In this document: positions 47,294 through 55,859 of the stretch, in pieces | Position numbering within the stretch: the stretch's first letter is position 1 | Layout of the letters: each line of letters starts with the position of its first letter | Assembly: GCF_009749385.1 (NCBI RefSeq) | Contig: NZ_WBIN01000012.1 | Span: 62,001-126,000 of the forward strand | DNA from: Agromyces allii | GTDB lineage: Bacteria > Actinomycetota > Actinomycetes > Actinomycetales > Microbacteriaceae | Direction: 5' to 3' | DNA: 64,000 bases | Translations under genes and position numbers: made by a program | Notes under the pieces: model-generated | Told to the model about the DNA's origin: nothing | Database searches by the model: none | What the model saw: the letters and a program-made list of their open reading frames with translations, nothing else

Positions 47294-48667
47294 GTGAGCG
47301 ATGATCGCAAGGGGAACGGCGGATCGGCCGACGAGGTCGAACCGCAGGTCGACGCGCCCGCCGCCGAGATGGCGGAGGCGACCGCCGGGAAGGCCGAGCC
47401 GACCGCCGAGAAGTCCGCCCGCGACCTGCCGCCGACGCGACCTGCGCCGCCCGAACCGCCGCGGCACGGGCGCATGCCACGCCACAACGGGTGGATCTCC
47501 GCGGCGAAGCTCGCGGCATCCGTCGTGGCCGTCGTGGCGATCAGCGGAGTCGCCGTGGTCGCCTTCGCCGCGGTCGACCTCGTGAAGACCGCGACCACCG
47601 CACCGACCCTGACGCTCGAGAACGAACAGATCCTCGAGGGCGTTCCCGACATCGGGGCGATGGACGGCGGGCTCAACTTCCTGCTCGTCGGCAGCGACAA
47701 GCGGCCGGCCGACGGCGCCTTCGGAGACCCCGAGGAGGACTCGGCGATCCTCAACGACGTCACGATGCTCGTGCACATCTCGCAGGACCACACGCACGTC
47801 GAGGTCGTCAGCTTCCCGCGGGACATGCTCGTGGAGGTGCCCGAATGCCCCGACCCGGCCGACCCGAACGGCGAGCCGCTGTCGGCGCTCTCCGAGGTGA
47901 AGATCAACACCGTGCTCTCGTACGGCGGCTTCAACTGCGTCGCCGCGACCGTCACCCAGCTCACCGGCGTGCCGATCCCCGTGGGCGGCATCGTCGAGTT
48001 CTACGGCGTCGCCGCCCTCGCGCAGGCGGTCGGCGGAGTCGAGGTGTGCATCGCCGAGCAGATCGACGACGAGTACACCGGCATCCACCTCGCGCCCGGC
48101 ATCCAGACCCTCAGCGGCATGGAGGCCCTGCAGTTCCTCAGGGTCAGGCACGGGGTCGGCGACGGCTCCGACCTCGGGCGCATCTCGAACCAGCAGGTGT
48201 TCATGTCGGCGCTCATGCGCAAGCTGCAGACCGACGGCACGCTCAATGACCCCGTCAAGCTCTACGCGATGGCGAAGGCCGTGCTCGAGAACATGAGCCT
48301 CTCGAGCGCGCTCCAGAACCCGACCGTGCTCGTCTCGATCGCACGGGCCGTGCAGGACATCGACCTCTCGAAGGTCGCGTTCGTGCAGTATCCGACCGGG
48401 TACACCGACGACCAGTCGGCGGTCGTGCCGTCGGACTCGGCGGCCCTCGTCAACGCGGCGCTGCAGGTCGACCAGCCGATCGAGCTGGACCCGAACGCCA
48501 CGAGCGAGGCCGAGTTCGGCACGGGCGCCGACCCTGCGGCACCCGCCCCCGCGCCCGAGGCGAGCACCGAGCCGGTCGCGCCGACGACGCCCGCCGGGGT
48601 GCTGCCGTCGGACGTCACGGGCCAGACGGCGGCCGAGGTGCGCTGCTCGACGGCGAACGAGGGCTGA
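47294..48667 (+). CDS. LytR-CpsA-Psr (LCP) family cell-wall glycopolymer ligase, first copy
   Basis: 457 aa. Cytoplasmic N terminus of about 70 residues (Ala/Glu/Pro-rich), TM at 71-93 (AAKLAASVVAVVAISGVAVVAFAAV), then the extracellular LCP domain. Key residues: NFLLVGSDKRP near 135, the Arg/Asp pair in VSFPRDMLVEVP near 175, and FLRVRHGVGDGSDLGRISNQQ near 285. LCP enzymes transfer polyprenyl-linked polymers (arabinogalactan-like or teichoic-acid-like) to peptidoglycan. The C-terminal tail is Pro/Ala-rich and ends in GQTAAEVRCSTANEG. -10 TACACT (47266-47271) and a strong GGGGAGGG site precede the GTG. A close paralogue follows, separated by a tRNA gene. Confidence 0.93.
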   Translation: MSDDRKGNGGSADEVEPQVDAPAAEMAEATAGKAEPTAEKSARDLPPTRPAPPEPPRHGRMPRHNGWISAAKLAASVVAVVAISGVAVVAFAAVDLVKTATTAPTLTLENEQILEGVPDIGAMDGGLNFLLVGSDKRPADGAFGDPEEDSAILNDVTMLVHISQDHTHVEVVSFPRDMLVEVPECPDPADPNGEPLSALSEVKINTVLSYGGFNCVAATVTQLTGVPIPVGGIVEFYGVAALAQAVGGVEVCIAEQIDDEYTGIHLAPGIQTLSGMEALQFLRVRHGVGDGSDLGRISNQQVFMSALMRKLQTDGTLNDPVKLYAMAKAVLENMSLSSALQNPTVLVSIARAVQDIDLSKVAFVQYPTGYTDDQSAVVPSDSAALVNAALQVDQPIELDPNATSEAEFGTGADPAAPAPAPEASTEPVAPTTPAGVLPSDVTGQTAAEVRCSTANEG

Positions 48668-48779
48668 GGTCGCCTCAGCACGTTCACAGGCTCGACTGGA
48701 AGGGTTGACGGGATACGAGTCGGCTAGAATCGTGGCCTGTCTGCTCCGGAATTCGTTCCGACGAACCCCGGAGCGGCAT

Positions 48780-48864
48780 GGAGGGCTGTCCGAGCGGCCG
48801 ATGGAGCTGGTCTTGAAAACCAGTGGGCAGAAATGTCTCGTGGGTTCGAATCCCACGCCCTCCG
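48780..48864 (+). tRNA. tRNA-Ser, anticodon TGA
   Basis: 85 nt class II tRNA. Acceptor GGAGGGC (48780-48786) pairs with GCCCTCC (48857-48863), discriminator G. Anticodon loop CTTGAAA in GGTCTTGAAAACC gives UGA, reading UCN serine codons. Variable arm present, T arm GTGGG-TTCGAAT-CCCAC. CCA is not encoded. Promoter: TAGAAT at 48725-48730 with TTGACG 14 bases upstream. It lies between the two LCP genes and close to serS. Confidence 0.97.
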
Positions 48865-48941
48865 CACTCGTGTCGAACCGTCCCCCTGCCGACCCGAACC
48901 GCTCGCTCGCCGCGACGACCCGCCCACCGAGAGAGGTGACC

Positions 48942-50252
48942 GTGACCGACGATCGCCAGTTCAGCTCCCGCAACGCAGCCAAGAACCCCTCCATCGCACG
49001 GCACGGACGCCTGCGTCCGCACAGCGTGCTGCGCTCGATCGGCAAGATCACCGCATCGGTGCTGGCCGTGGCCCTCGTCTCGGGCACGGCCGTCGCGGCC
49101 TACGCCGCATGGGACCTCGCGAACACAGCGAAGCCGACCGTGTCGCTCGGAAACGCCGCGGTGCTCGACGGCGTGCCCGACATCGGCGCCATGCCCGGCG
49201 GCATCAACGTGCTCGTCATCGGCAGCGACAGCCGCGAAGGCCAGGGCGACGGCTTCGGCGACCCGTCCGAAGAGACCGCAGTGCTCAACGACGTGACGAT
49301 GCTCATGCACATCTCCGAAGACCACTCGCACGTCGAGGTCATCAGCTTCCCGCGCGACATGTTCGTCAGCGTGCCCGAGTGCGTCGACCCCGAAGACCCC
49401 AGCGGTGAGCCGCTCTCCGCGCTCTCCTCGGTGAAGATCAACTCCGTGCTCGACTACGGCGGAATGGCCTGCGTCGTGAAGACCGTCGAGAACCTCACCG
49501 GCACCGTCATCCCGTTCGCCGGCGTCGTGCAGTTCCTGGGCGTCGCCGGGCTCTCCGAGGCCGTCGGCGGCGTCGAGGTGTGCATCGCCGAGCCGATCGA
49601 AGACGAGCACACCGATCTCTACCTCCCGGCCGGCAACGTCGAGCTGCAGGGCCTCCAGGCGCTCCAGTTCCTGCGCACCAGGCACGGGGTCGGCGACGGG
49701 TCCGACCTCGGGCGCATCTCGAACCAGCAGGTCTTCCTCTCGGCGCTCGCACGCAAGGTGCAGACCGGCGGAACGCTCTCCGACCCCGGCGCGCTGTTCG
49801 GCATCGCCAAGGCGGCGCTCGCGAACATGCAGCTCTCCGACACCCTCGCGAACCCGACCACGCTCGTGTCGATCGCCGTCGCCATGAAAGACGTCGACCT
49901 CGCGAAGATCGCCTTCATCCAGTACCCCACGGGCACCACCGACGGAGGCGTCCTCCCGTCCGACTCGGCCGAGATCGTGAACCTCGCGCTGCAGCAGGAC
50001 ATCCCCGTCGACTTCGACCCCGACGCCGATGACGCCTCGTTCGCCTCGGCGACCGACCCGACCGTCATCCCCGCCGACCCTGCGGCCGAGGCACCGGCGG
50101 CCGAGGTCCCCGCGGCCGACGCGCCCGCCGCCGACGCCGCGGCCGACCCGGCTGCTCCGGCGCCGACGACCGAGGCCCTCCCGAGCGACGTGACGGGCCA
50201 GACGGCCGCCGAGACCCGCTGCTCCTCAGGTCGTTCGCTCGAAGACCAGTAG
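48942..50252 (+). CDS. LytR-CpsA-Psr (LCP) family protein, second copy
   Basis: 436 aa; GTG at 48942 chosen because AGAGAGG lies five bases before it (a GTG at 48936 is two codons longer). TM at about 30-52 (SIGKITASVLAVALVSGTAVAAYAAW), then the LCP domain with the same key motifs as the first copy: NVLVIGSDSRE, VISFPRDMFVSVP, FLRTRHGVGDGSDLGRISNQQVF. The two proteins are about 60% identical by eye through the domain, down to the QTAAE[VT]RCS end, so they come from a duplication that now spans a tRNA gene. The tail is an Ala/Pro/Asp repeat. Probably overlapping roles in attaching wall polymers. Confidence 0.93.
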   Translation: MTDDRQFSSRNAAKNPSIARHGRLRPHSVLRSIGKITASVLAVALVSGTAVAAYAAWDLANTAKPTVSLGNAAVLDGVPDIGAMPGGINVLVIGSDSREGQGDGFGDPSEETAVLNDVTMLMHISEDHSHVEVISFPRDMFVSVPECVDPEDPSGEPLSALSSVKINSVLDYGGMACVVKTVENLTGTVIPFAGVVQFLGVAGLSEAVGGVEVCIAEPIEDEHTDLYLPAGNVELQGLQALQFLRTRHGVGDGSDLGRISNQQVFLSALARKVQTGGTLSDPGALFGIAKAALANMQLSDTLANPTTLVSIAVAMKDVDLAKIAFIQYPTGTTDGGVLPSDSAEIVNLALQQDIPVDFDPDADDASFASATDPTVIPADPAAEAPAAEVPAADAPAADAAADPAAPAPTTEALPSDVTGQTAAETRCSSGRSLEDQ

Positions 50253-50382
50253 GCGCGGAGCGGGCGAGGTCCCGACGACGCCGGCTGTCAGCGGGCGCTC
50301 GCCCGGCGCCTGCCGGCGCCGAATCGTGTTTCGCGGCATCCGCGGGTTATGATGGCAGTCGCGTGCGCGCAAGCGTTCGCGA

Positions 50383-50471
50383 GGAGACGTCGCATAGTCC
50401 GGCCGAGTGCACCACCCTGCTAAGGTGGAGTCCCCGTAAGGGGACCAGGGGTTCAAATCCCCTCGTCTCCG
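50383..50471 (+). tRNA. tRNA-Ser, anticodon GCT
   Basis: 89 nt class II tRNA. Acceptor GGAGACG (50383-50389) pairs with CGTCTCC (50464-50470), discriminator G. Anticodon loop CTGCTAA gives GCU (AGC/AGU serine codons). Long variable arm GTCCCCGTAAGGGGAC; T arm AGGGG-TTCAAAT-CCCCT. CCA not encoded. -10 TATGAT at 50348-50353. It marks the left edge of the atypical region, as tRNA genes often do for integrated elements. Confidence 0.97.
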
Positions 50472-50535
50472 CACTTGGGCGTATTTGGCTTTCTCAGGCG
50501 TTTTGGTCTGAGAACTGAGCTGCAATACAGCCAAG

Positions 50536-50569
50536 AAAGAGGGCCTCCGCTTCTGCGGAGGCCCTCTTT
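50536..50569. terminator. Strong hairpin terminator behind tRNA-Ser(GCT)
   Basis: AAAGAGGGCCTCCGC (50536-50550) and GCGGAGGCCCTCTTT (50555-50569) form a perfect 15-base stem with a TTCT loop, followed by CGTTTGTT. A-rich on the left and T-rich on the right, so it can work in both directions: for the tRNA and for the transposase-like gene coming from the right. Confidence 0.93.
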
Positions 50570-50696
50570 CGTTTGTTGGTCGCCTTCTTGGTGGTTTCAC
50601 CGCCTCGCCGCGTAAAGGCTGGCAGCAACGAGGTCGAAATCGGGCCTGGCGGGCGTGAGGAAGCGCCCCTTGGGCTATGGCTACTCGCGAACTTCG

Positions 50697-52604
50697 CTAC
50701 TCCGCTTCGGGCGGCGGCGGCGGCGGTCGGTCGAGACGTTTCTGCTCGGGATCGTCGTCGGGTGCTTGGCGAGGCTTCATGTAAGGACGACCGTACGAGG
50801 AATAGTGCTTCGGGCGGATCGGATCCACGCTGTAGACGAGCTTCAGATGCATCTTGCGAACGAATCGCGTGATGATGCGAATGTTCGCGGCGAGCAGTTG
50901 GATGGCCAGGAGGACTTGGTTTGCGGCTAGTCCGCGCACTCGTCGAATGCCGCGCGTGCCGACACCTTCGTGTGCAGGATCTTTGATGATGGAGTGAAAT
51001 CGCTCAGACGCGTTTCTGTCGTTACGGTATGTGCGCAACCATTGCCGCGACCCGAATTGTAGGAGCTGTGCCCGCTTGAGGTCGGCGTCTGCTGGGATCG
51101 TGACAGAAGTTTGCCGACAGATGGCGGGCAAGATGGGCTCAGCTGGCGGGAGATCCGTTTCGTGCACCGCACGCTTTGCCTTCTTGCTTGACTGCGGGTG
51201 GATGGCTCGGATCTCGCAAAGGAGGATCGCGTTCTGTCCGTACGCCGGACACATGTGGACCTGGGCACCGTCGGCGTTGGGGCTCTCTTTGGCTCTGGCG
51301 CGATAGAAGGAACGCGCATCTATGAGTCGGAAGTAGGTCTCTTCATCGATTCGGCCCGCTCTGAAATCAATCGTCGCATTGCGGAGATGAGCAGGTATGC
51401 CAGGTGAGTACGGTGCTCCCTCAAGCAGGATTGCGCCTTTTACGCTGCCTCGCACGCCGAGCTGGTCGTCTTTCAGATCAGTCACGACGCCCCACCGCAT
51501 CTGGCGGACTGCCCTATGGAGGCGGTCGATGGTGCTGCCGGCAAAGAACTCGCGGTCTCCGGTAACGTGACCAGGGCTATAGCCGCGGTCGGTGATGAGC
51601 CCTTGGAGTAGACCAACCAGTTCGAGGTCGGAGTCTTTCAGCGGCTCACTCAAGCTGAACGCCATCACGACGTGCGGCACTGGGTCTCCGTCGACCTCGG
51701 GAACGAGGACGGCGAAATTGCCCGCCGCGCCCCACGACATCGGCGTGCGCAGCTTTCCGTCTTCGTCGAGCCGGGCGCCGGCGCTGTGTACGAAGTGGTA
51801 GAGCTCGGGTTCGACGACCGCGCCGTTCCACTTGTCGGTTCGTGTCCTCCGGTCCGTCACTTTGCCGCGCCACCCGCGCTTTGTGCCTGTAGGGATGAAC
51901 GACTGGTCGTGAGTGATGCTGATCTTCTTCAACCCACGGCGCATTTCGCGAGGCATGGCACTGAGTGATGCTTCGAGCAGCCGGTTGGAGAAGAAGTCGA
52001 GGCGGGACTTCATGGTCGCCTCGAACTCGTGGTCCCGGTACAGCCTGAACTCGATGCGACCTTGCAGGTTCGTGCCTTCGCGGCGGTTGAACTGGGGAAA
52101 GGGGTCCATGACGTTCACGAGGCGGTGATAGGCCGCACACACGTTGTTGTACCAGTTCTTTGCTGCGACGGGATCTTCGTGATCGCGAGGGGCCGCGGGG
52201 ACACCGAGCATCCCGCGCGCATCGTCGTCCAGGCGGTATGCCAATAGGTCGCGGACGAGCGTCAGGTGGGGAGGGGCGTTCTCGAGGACGAGAACGAGGA
52301 GTGCGACCAGCAAGTGCGTGTCGAGGATCGCAGCGGGACGTCCGCCAGGATGAGTCGATCGGTCTTCAGCCCGCCATTCTTCGATAAACGGGATCACGCC
52401 TGCCGCCTCGAGAAGTTCCAGCGGCTCGCGAATCGTCTCGGCCGTCACAGGGGAGACTCTGCGGCGGGCGACCAAGAAGTCGTGGCCGAGGCCTGGGCGC
52501 ATGGCGTCGCGAGCGAACCGGTCCGATGATTGTCGTATGGCTGGTGTGCGCTTGGCCAGCCTCGGTCGGTAGCTGCCATGCTCCGGCTCGGATTTGCTAG
52601 TCAT
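50697..52604 (-). CDS. DDE-transposase-like protein, coupled to a recombinase-like gene
   Basis: 635 aa from the ATG at 52604, which has GGGAGGTGA eight bases upstream. Candidate RNase H-fold residues: Asp in KISITHDQSFIP (about 205), Asp in PGHVTGDREFFAGSTIDRL (about 350), Glu in DRNASERFHSIIK near 535; the last is followed by the long helix GLAANQVLLAIQLLAANIRII, as in ISL3/IS1182-like enzymes. The N-terminal helical region (FLVARRRVSPVTAETIREPLELLE ... LLVALLVLVLENAPPHLTLVRDLL) would be the DNA-binding part. C terminus is Pro-rich (RPPPPPPEAE). It overlaps the end of the preceding recombinase-like gene by 8 bp. I saw no clear terminal inverted repeats, so whether it mobilises itself or something else is open. 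Confidence 0.7.
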   Translation of the reverse strand: MTSKSEPEHGSYRPRLAKRTPAIRQSSDRFARDAMRPGLGHDFLVARRRVSPVTAETIREPLELLEAAGVIPFIEEWRAEDRSTHPGGRPAAILDTHLLVALLVLVLENAPPHLTLVRDLLAYRLDDDARGMLGVPAAPRDHEDPVAAKNWYNNVCAAYHRLVNVMDPFPQFNRREGTNLQGRIEFRLYRDHEFEATMKSRLDFFSNRLLEASLSAMPREMRRGLKKISITHDQSFIPTGTKRGWRGKVTDRRTRTDKWNGAVVEPELYHFVHSAGARLDEDGKLRTPMSWGAAGNFAVLVPEVDGDPVPHVVMAFSLSEPLKDSDLELVGLLQGLITDRGYSPGHVTGDREFFAGSTIDRLHRAVRQMRWGVVTDLKDDQLGVRGSVKGAILLEGAPYSPGIPAHLRNATIDFRAGRIDEETYFRLIDARSFYRARAKESPNADGAQVHMCPAYGQNAILLCEIRAIHPQSSKKAKRAVHETDLPPAEPILPAICRQTSVTIPADADLKRAQLLQFGSRQWLRTYRNDRNASERFHSIIKDPAHEGVGTRGIRRVRGLAANQVLLAIQLLAANIRIITRFVRKMHLKLVYSVDPIRPKHYSSYGRPYMKPRQAPDDDPEQKRLDRPPPPPPEAE

Positions 52605-53580
52605 GGGCTGAGTCACCTCCCGCAATCTCCCAGGGGTCGGGACTCTCCGCTGCAGGCAGCAGCGAGTAGTAGCTATTCAGTGCCCCTGCGGTTTCGAGTC
52701 GGGCCAGGCGCATGATCTGCGTCGGGATGAAGCCTTGATGGATGAGGTGAAGAATCCAGTTGGTTCGGAGGCGCCCCGGGTGCGGCAGAACGCCGCTGTA
52801 GCCGGCGAGGAGTCCGCCCTTCATGCGTGTCGACTTCTCATCCCTGGCCCTGTGCGGCCACGCGAGGTAGTCATCACGGTCGCGATCCTCGAGAAAGGGC
52901 GCGATGTGAGAAATCCAGATGCGGTGCAGCGGAATGATGCGTGGAACGTCGCTCCGGACGTGGACGGAGTATCCCCACGGGGCGGGCTGGAGATCACGGA
53001 CTCGCACGTGCGGCATCTCACGGGCAATGAGACCGGCACCAGCTCCGAGGACGATCGTCGCGATGATGTCGTTGCGTGCCCGGACCATTGATCGAGCGCG
53101 CGCGGCACTGACAAGATCCGCGAGTTCCGCCGGTGAGTATGGTTTGGGCGCGAGGGTCTTGGAGGGCACCGTGGCGGTCAGTTGCGCTCCCGTATGGAGA
53201 TTCGCGAGGAGAGTCAGCCTCGCTGCCACCTCGTGCCTATACCGCTGACTACGTTTGGCGATTACGACACGGACGTACCGGTCGATCACGGGCGCACAGA
53301 ATGCGGTCCGCACGGAGAGCGGTGCGCCGTCTTCGACCAGCCACAGGGCGTAACGAGTGACATAGCCGAGGTCGGCGAGGACGACCGAGTCGGATGACGT
53401 GGCGTAGGGAACGATGCTCGCGACTACGAATTCGCGAACATGCGACCACGCTGGGTCGGCAATCCCTCTAGGGCGATAATTCTCGATCATGAGTCGCGTT
53501 TCATCACGAACGCGGTAATATTTAACACCAGCATGTCGCAGTGTCTGGTTGAAAGTCAATGCTTTTTCGCCACCCGGCAT
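52597..53580 (-). CDS. Tyrosine-recombinase-like protein A with altered catalytic residues
   Basis: 327 aa from the ATG at 53580 (GGGAG eight bases before); an ATG at 53661 would add 27 residues. N-terminal helical SAM-like part (WSHVREFVVASIVPYATSSDSV ... TRYALWLVEDG) and a C-terminal domain in the layout of phage-type integrases: ATIVLGAGAGLIAREMPHVRVRDL corresponds to box I (normally GLR-x-x-E), but the key Arg is Ile; GVLPHPGRLRTNWILHLIHQG corresponds to box II (H-x-x-R), where only the last Arg is kept; GALNSYYSLLP offers a possible Tyr. It is probably a DNA-binding relative, not a normal recombinase. Divergent from HTH gene 1 and translationally coupled to the transposase-like gene. Homologous to the protein at 54375-55268. 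Confidence 0.65.
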   Translation of the reverse strand: MPGGEKALTFNQTLRHAGVKYYRVRDETRLMIENYRPRGIADPAWSHVREFVVASIVPYATSSDSVVLADLGYVTRYALWLVEDGAPLSVRTAFCAPVIDRYVRVVIAKRSQRYRHEVAARLTLLANLHTGAQLTATVPSKTLAPKPYSPAELADLVSAARARSMVRARNDIIATIVLGAGAGLIAREMPHVRVRDLQPAPWGYSVHVRSDVPRIIPLHRIWISHIAPFLEDRDRDDYLAWPHRARDEKSTRMKGGLLAGYSGVLPHPGRLRTNWILHLIHQGFIPTQIMRLARLETAGALNSYYSLLPAAESPDPWEIAGGDSAHD

Positions 53581-53746
53581 AACGACCACTCCCTTGTTAG
53601 AAACAAGCAAAAGCGCCACCAAATTACGGGATATCGATCGATTACTGCGATGATCATGCACCAGCGTAGGCTGGTTCGGTGTTGTAAAGACCGGTGTGTC
53701 GATGATTTGACAGGGCCTGTCATTGGCGGAAGGTAGCGTCTATTAC

Positions 53747-54457
53747 GTGTCTCGACGGGAACGTGCGCGGCCAGTAGATCTGGCTCCAGATTGGCCGCGT
53801 TCGACCATGCAAAATCCCGAGGCAGAGTCACTTCGACAGGCTGTATTGCGACTGCGAGCAGAGATGCACAACCGTTCACTCACCTACCAACGGGTTAGTG
53901 ATCTGTCAGGTATCGGCGACTCCGCAATCAAGGCCATGGTGTACGGAACCGCTTGGCCTGACACCCACACGTTGGGGCGAATCGAGCATGGCCTCGGAGT
54001 TGCGCTGTGGCCCTCAAGTGATCGGCGCCGTGAACACGACTACGAGTACGACCAAGCGGAGTACGTGGCGGTAGGCGAGCACGAGGAGGTGTTCTGGGAG
54101 TCACCACACTTTTGGCGTCCGCGCCAGACATCCGCCAATTGGCCGGAGGAGCCCTGCAAGACGCCGGAGGCGGAGAAGATCAGGCTGTTCGTGCTTCGAG
54201 TGCGCGATTATGTAGATCAGATCGGGCTTGAACAGGTGTCGATAGCTCTCGGGTTTACTCCCGACTTGCTGCTGGGATTCTTCTCGGGCGCGGAATGGCC
54301 CTCGTCAGTGCACATAGCTCGAATCGAGCGCGTGTTCGAGAAGGACCGCCTTTGGTCCCCTCCATATCTGGGTGCTACTTCAGGGCCCAAATGGTACGGC
54401 TCTCCGTCCACTTCGGAACGAACGGCAGAAACTGATCGAATGCATCGATTGATTTGA
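53747..54457 (+). CDS. Protein with two tandem small HTH domains of the WP...LW type
   Basis: 236 aa. The GTG at 53747 is chosen by analogy with the gene at 56310: both begin MSR.., then xxLAPxWP, and both have a TAGCnT -10 ending 6-7 bases before the start. Domain 1 (about 20-88): LRAEMHNRSLTYQRVSDLSGIGDSAIKAMVYG, then TAWPDTHTLGRIEHGLGVALWP. Domain 2 (about 135-200): YVDQIGLEQVSIALGFTPDLLLGFFSG, then AEWPSSVHIARIERVFEKDRLW. These look like short Xre-type helix-turn-helix modules. An acidic linker joins them. Divergent from recombinase-like gene A (166 bp apart), so it may control it. The last 83 bp overlap the end of recombinase-like gene B on the other strand. Confidence 0.72.
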   Translation: MSRRERARPVDLAPDWPRSTMQNPEAESLRQAVLRLRAEMHNRSLTYQRVSDLSGIGDSAIKAMVYGTAWPDTHTLGRIEHGLGVALWPSSDRRREHDYEYDQAEYVAVGEHEEVFWESPHFWRPRQTSANWPEEPCKTPEAEKIRLFVLRVRDYVDQIGLEQVSIALGFTPDLLLGFFSGAEWPSSVHIARIERVFEKDRLWSPPYLGATSGPKWYGSPSTSERTAETDRMHRLI

Positions 54458-55268
54458 GGCCCGAGGCCTCAAGTAGGGGTACCGCCGGCGTCCCGCGGTT
54501 CAGGTGATGCACGATCCAAGTGGCCCGCATTCGACGGGTCTGAAGCCGTACCGGTGCGTCCGACTTGCTGATGAAGAGGCCCGTGAGGTTGGCGCTCCTG
54601 TAATGACGGCCTGGCAGAAACGCCCACTCGTCCGGTTCGCCGGCCCAGGAGGCCTGGAGGAGTGCCGGGGACCAAAGTTCAAGAACAGGGATGCGGCGAG
54701 ACCGCTTGCCCTTGAGGTCTAGGAGCAGGCCAAGCTCGTCAGGGATGATGTCGCCACGTCGGACCGAGATGATCTCCTCGTTTGAGAGGCCGGCCCCAAA
54801 TCCCAGCGAGAGCAGGACCGCGGCGTTGGCCGATCGCAGCCTCGTGCCCTGCGATCGCGCCCACGAAGTAAACCCTGCTTGGTCGAGAAGGGCATAGGGT
54901 TTCGACGGATTAGGGCCGCTATACGCGCGCAACGGCTGGCGAAGCTTTACGTCGGGGCCGAACGCCTCAGCAAGCCTCAGGAGGCGTGAGCGGATTGTTC
55001 CCCGTCCCGCCTTTGTATAGCCGGTCAACCCCTCCGCGATGTAGTACTCGATGACGGCCACATTGAGCATCTGTTCCGAAGTGTCGATTGCGGATCCAGT
55101 TCTCCAGCACCAGAGCGCATAGGGTCCGAGTGCTGCGGCAAGCTCTTTCTCTGAGTACGCTGTGCGGCCTCGAGCCGCGGCGAGTGTCTCGAGCACGAAG
55201 CTCCGCACGTGCGGCCAATGCTCCACATGGAGCTCCGGGTGGTACTCGTAGCCGTCCGTAGATCCCAT
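54375..55268 (-). CDS. Tyrosine-recombinase-like protein B, apparently catalytically dead
   Basis: 297 aa, homologous to protein A along its length: W-x-HVR-x-FV near the start (HVEHWPHVRSFVLETLAAA), YALWCWRTG, then LLSLGFGAGLSNEEIISVRRGDI in the position of box I with Ser where the catalytic Arg should be, RIPVLELW, and LQTRRMRATWIVHHLNRGTPAVPLLEASGL for box II, in which the His are replaced and only one Arg is kept. The C-terminal tyrosine position reads DAFDQFLPFV, Phe instead of Tyr. So it should bind DNA but not cut it. Convergent with HTH gene 1 (83 bp overlap) and divergent from HTH gene 2 (190 bp). Confidence 0.65.
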   Translation of the reverse strand: MGSTDGYEYHPELHVEHWPHVRSFVLETLAAARGRTAYSEKELAAALGPYALWCWRTGSAIDTSEQMLNVAVIEYYIAEGLTGYTKAGRGTIRSRLLRLAEAFGPDVKLRQPLRAYSGPNPSKPYALLDQAGFTSWARSQGTRLRSANAAVLLSLGFGAGLSNEEIISVRRGDIIPDELGLLLDLKGKRSRRIPVLELWSPALLQASWAGEPDEWAFLPGRHYRSANLTGLFISKSDAPVRLQTRRMRATWIVHHLNRGTPAVPLLEASGLKSIDAFDQFLPFVPKWTESRTIWALK

Positions 55269-55458
55269 GTTCGCGCTCTGTCATTGCCATCGTGGTGGTG
55301 ATTAAAAATGCCATCTAGAGCCGTGCCGCAGGTATCAGGATTCCTGGTGACTCTCGCGGCCGATCCCATGGCGAACGCGCACTTCATAGGCCGCCCTCAG
55401 GCGGATTCTCTGCCCACGCGAGGGGTGTTTTGGCGGTTGATCCCGCTACAGTTGCGAC

Positions 55459-55734
55459 ATGACTGGTCTTAGATACTACCAGAACGCACAATTGGTGGTC
55501 GCGCAGGTTCGGGAGAACGCGAGGGCTGCCATTGCGGACTCCTCGCTGCAGGACATCGCGCACCGCGCCGGACTTGATGTTGACGAGTTGGCGGCATTTC
55601 TCGGCGGGGCCATCAGTGGCGACCTCTTCATCCTGAGTCGGCTCGAGCATGCCTTGGGCGTCTCGCTTTGGCCCGAAGCCGTGGTGCTTGCCGATACCGA
55701 TCGCCTGACGCAATGTCCGGAAGGGGGTCCCTAG
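55459..55734 (+). CDS. Small HTH protein (copy 2), paralogue of the gene at 56622
   Basis: 91 aa: MTGLRYYQNAQLVVAQVREN then helices LQDIAHRAGLDVDELAAFLGG and the family signature GDLFILSRLEHALGVSLWPEA. About half its residues match the protein at 56622-56894 (MSGIRYGQ..., GDLFLTRLEEALGVTLWP), including the start. Promoter layout is also copied: TACAGT at 55447-55452, ATG six bases later, no leader. Divergent from recombinase-like gene B. Probably a DNA-binding regulator or antitoxin-sized partner; no toxin-like gene is next to it. Confidence 0.7.
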   Translation: MTGLRYYQNAQLVVAQVRENARAAIADSSLQDIAHRAGLDVDELAAFLGGAISGDLFILSRLEHALGVSLWPEAVVLADTDRLTQCPEGGP

Positions 55735-55859
55735 GTCTCGAGTGTGGTCCTCCCGATCCGGTGGACCTTGCTTGCCCGCCCCGGAGAGAGGTTCGCGTGG
55801 TTGATCGGCCCGGAAAAGCTTCGCGTGCCGGTTTCTCGCTGCCTTCCGGGTGGGAACTG

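Noticed and set aside
48705..48941. An N-terminal extension of the second LCP protein beginning at TTG 48705
   Set aside because: It would run through the tRNA-Ser gene; the GTG at 48942 with AGAGAGG fits the family.
50590..53700. A complete insertion sequence around the transposase-like gene
   Set aside because: No convincing terminal inverted repeats or target duplication found; only the gene is reported.
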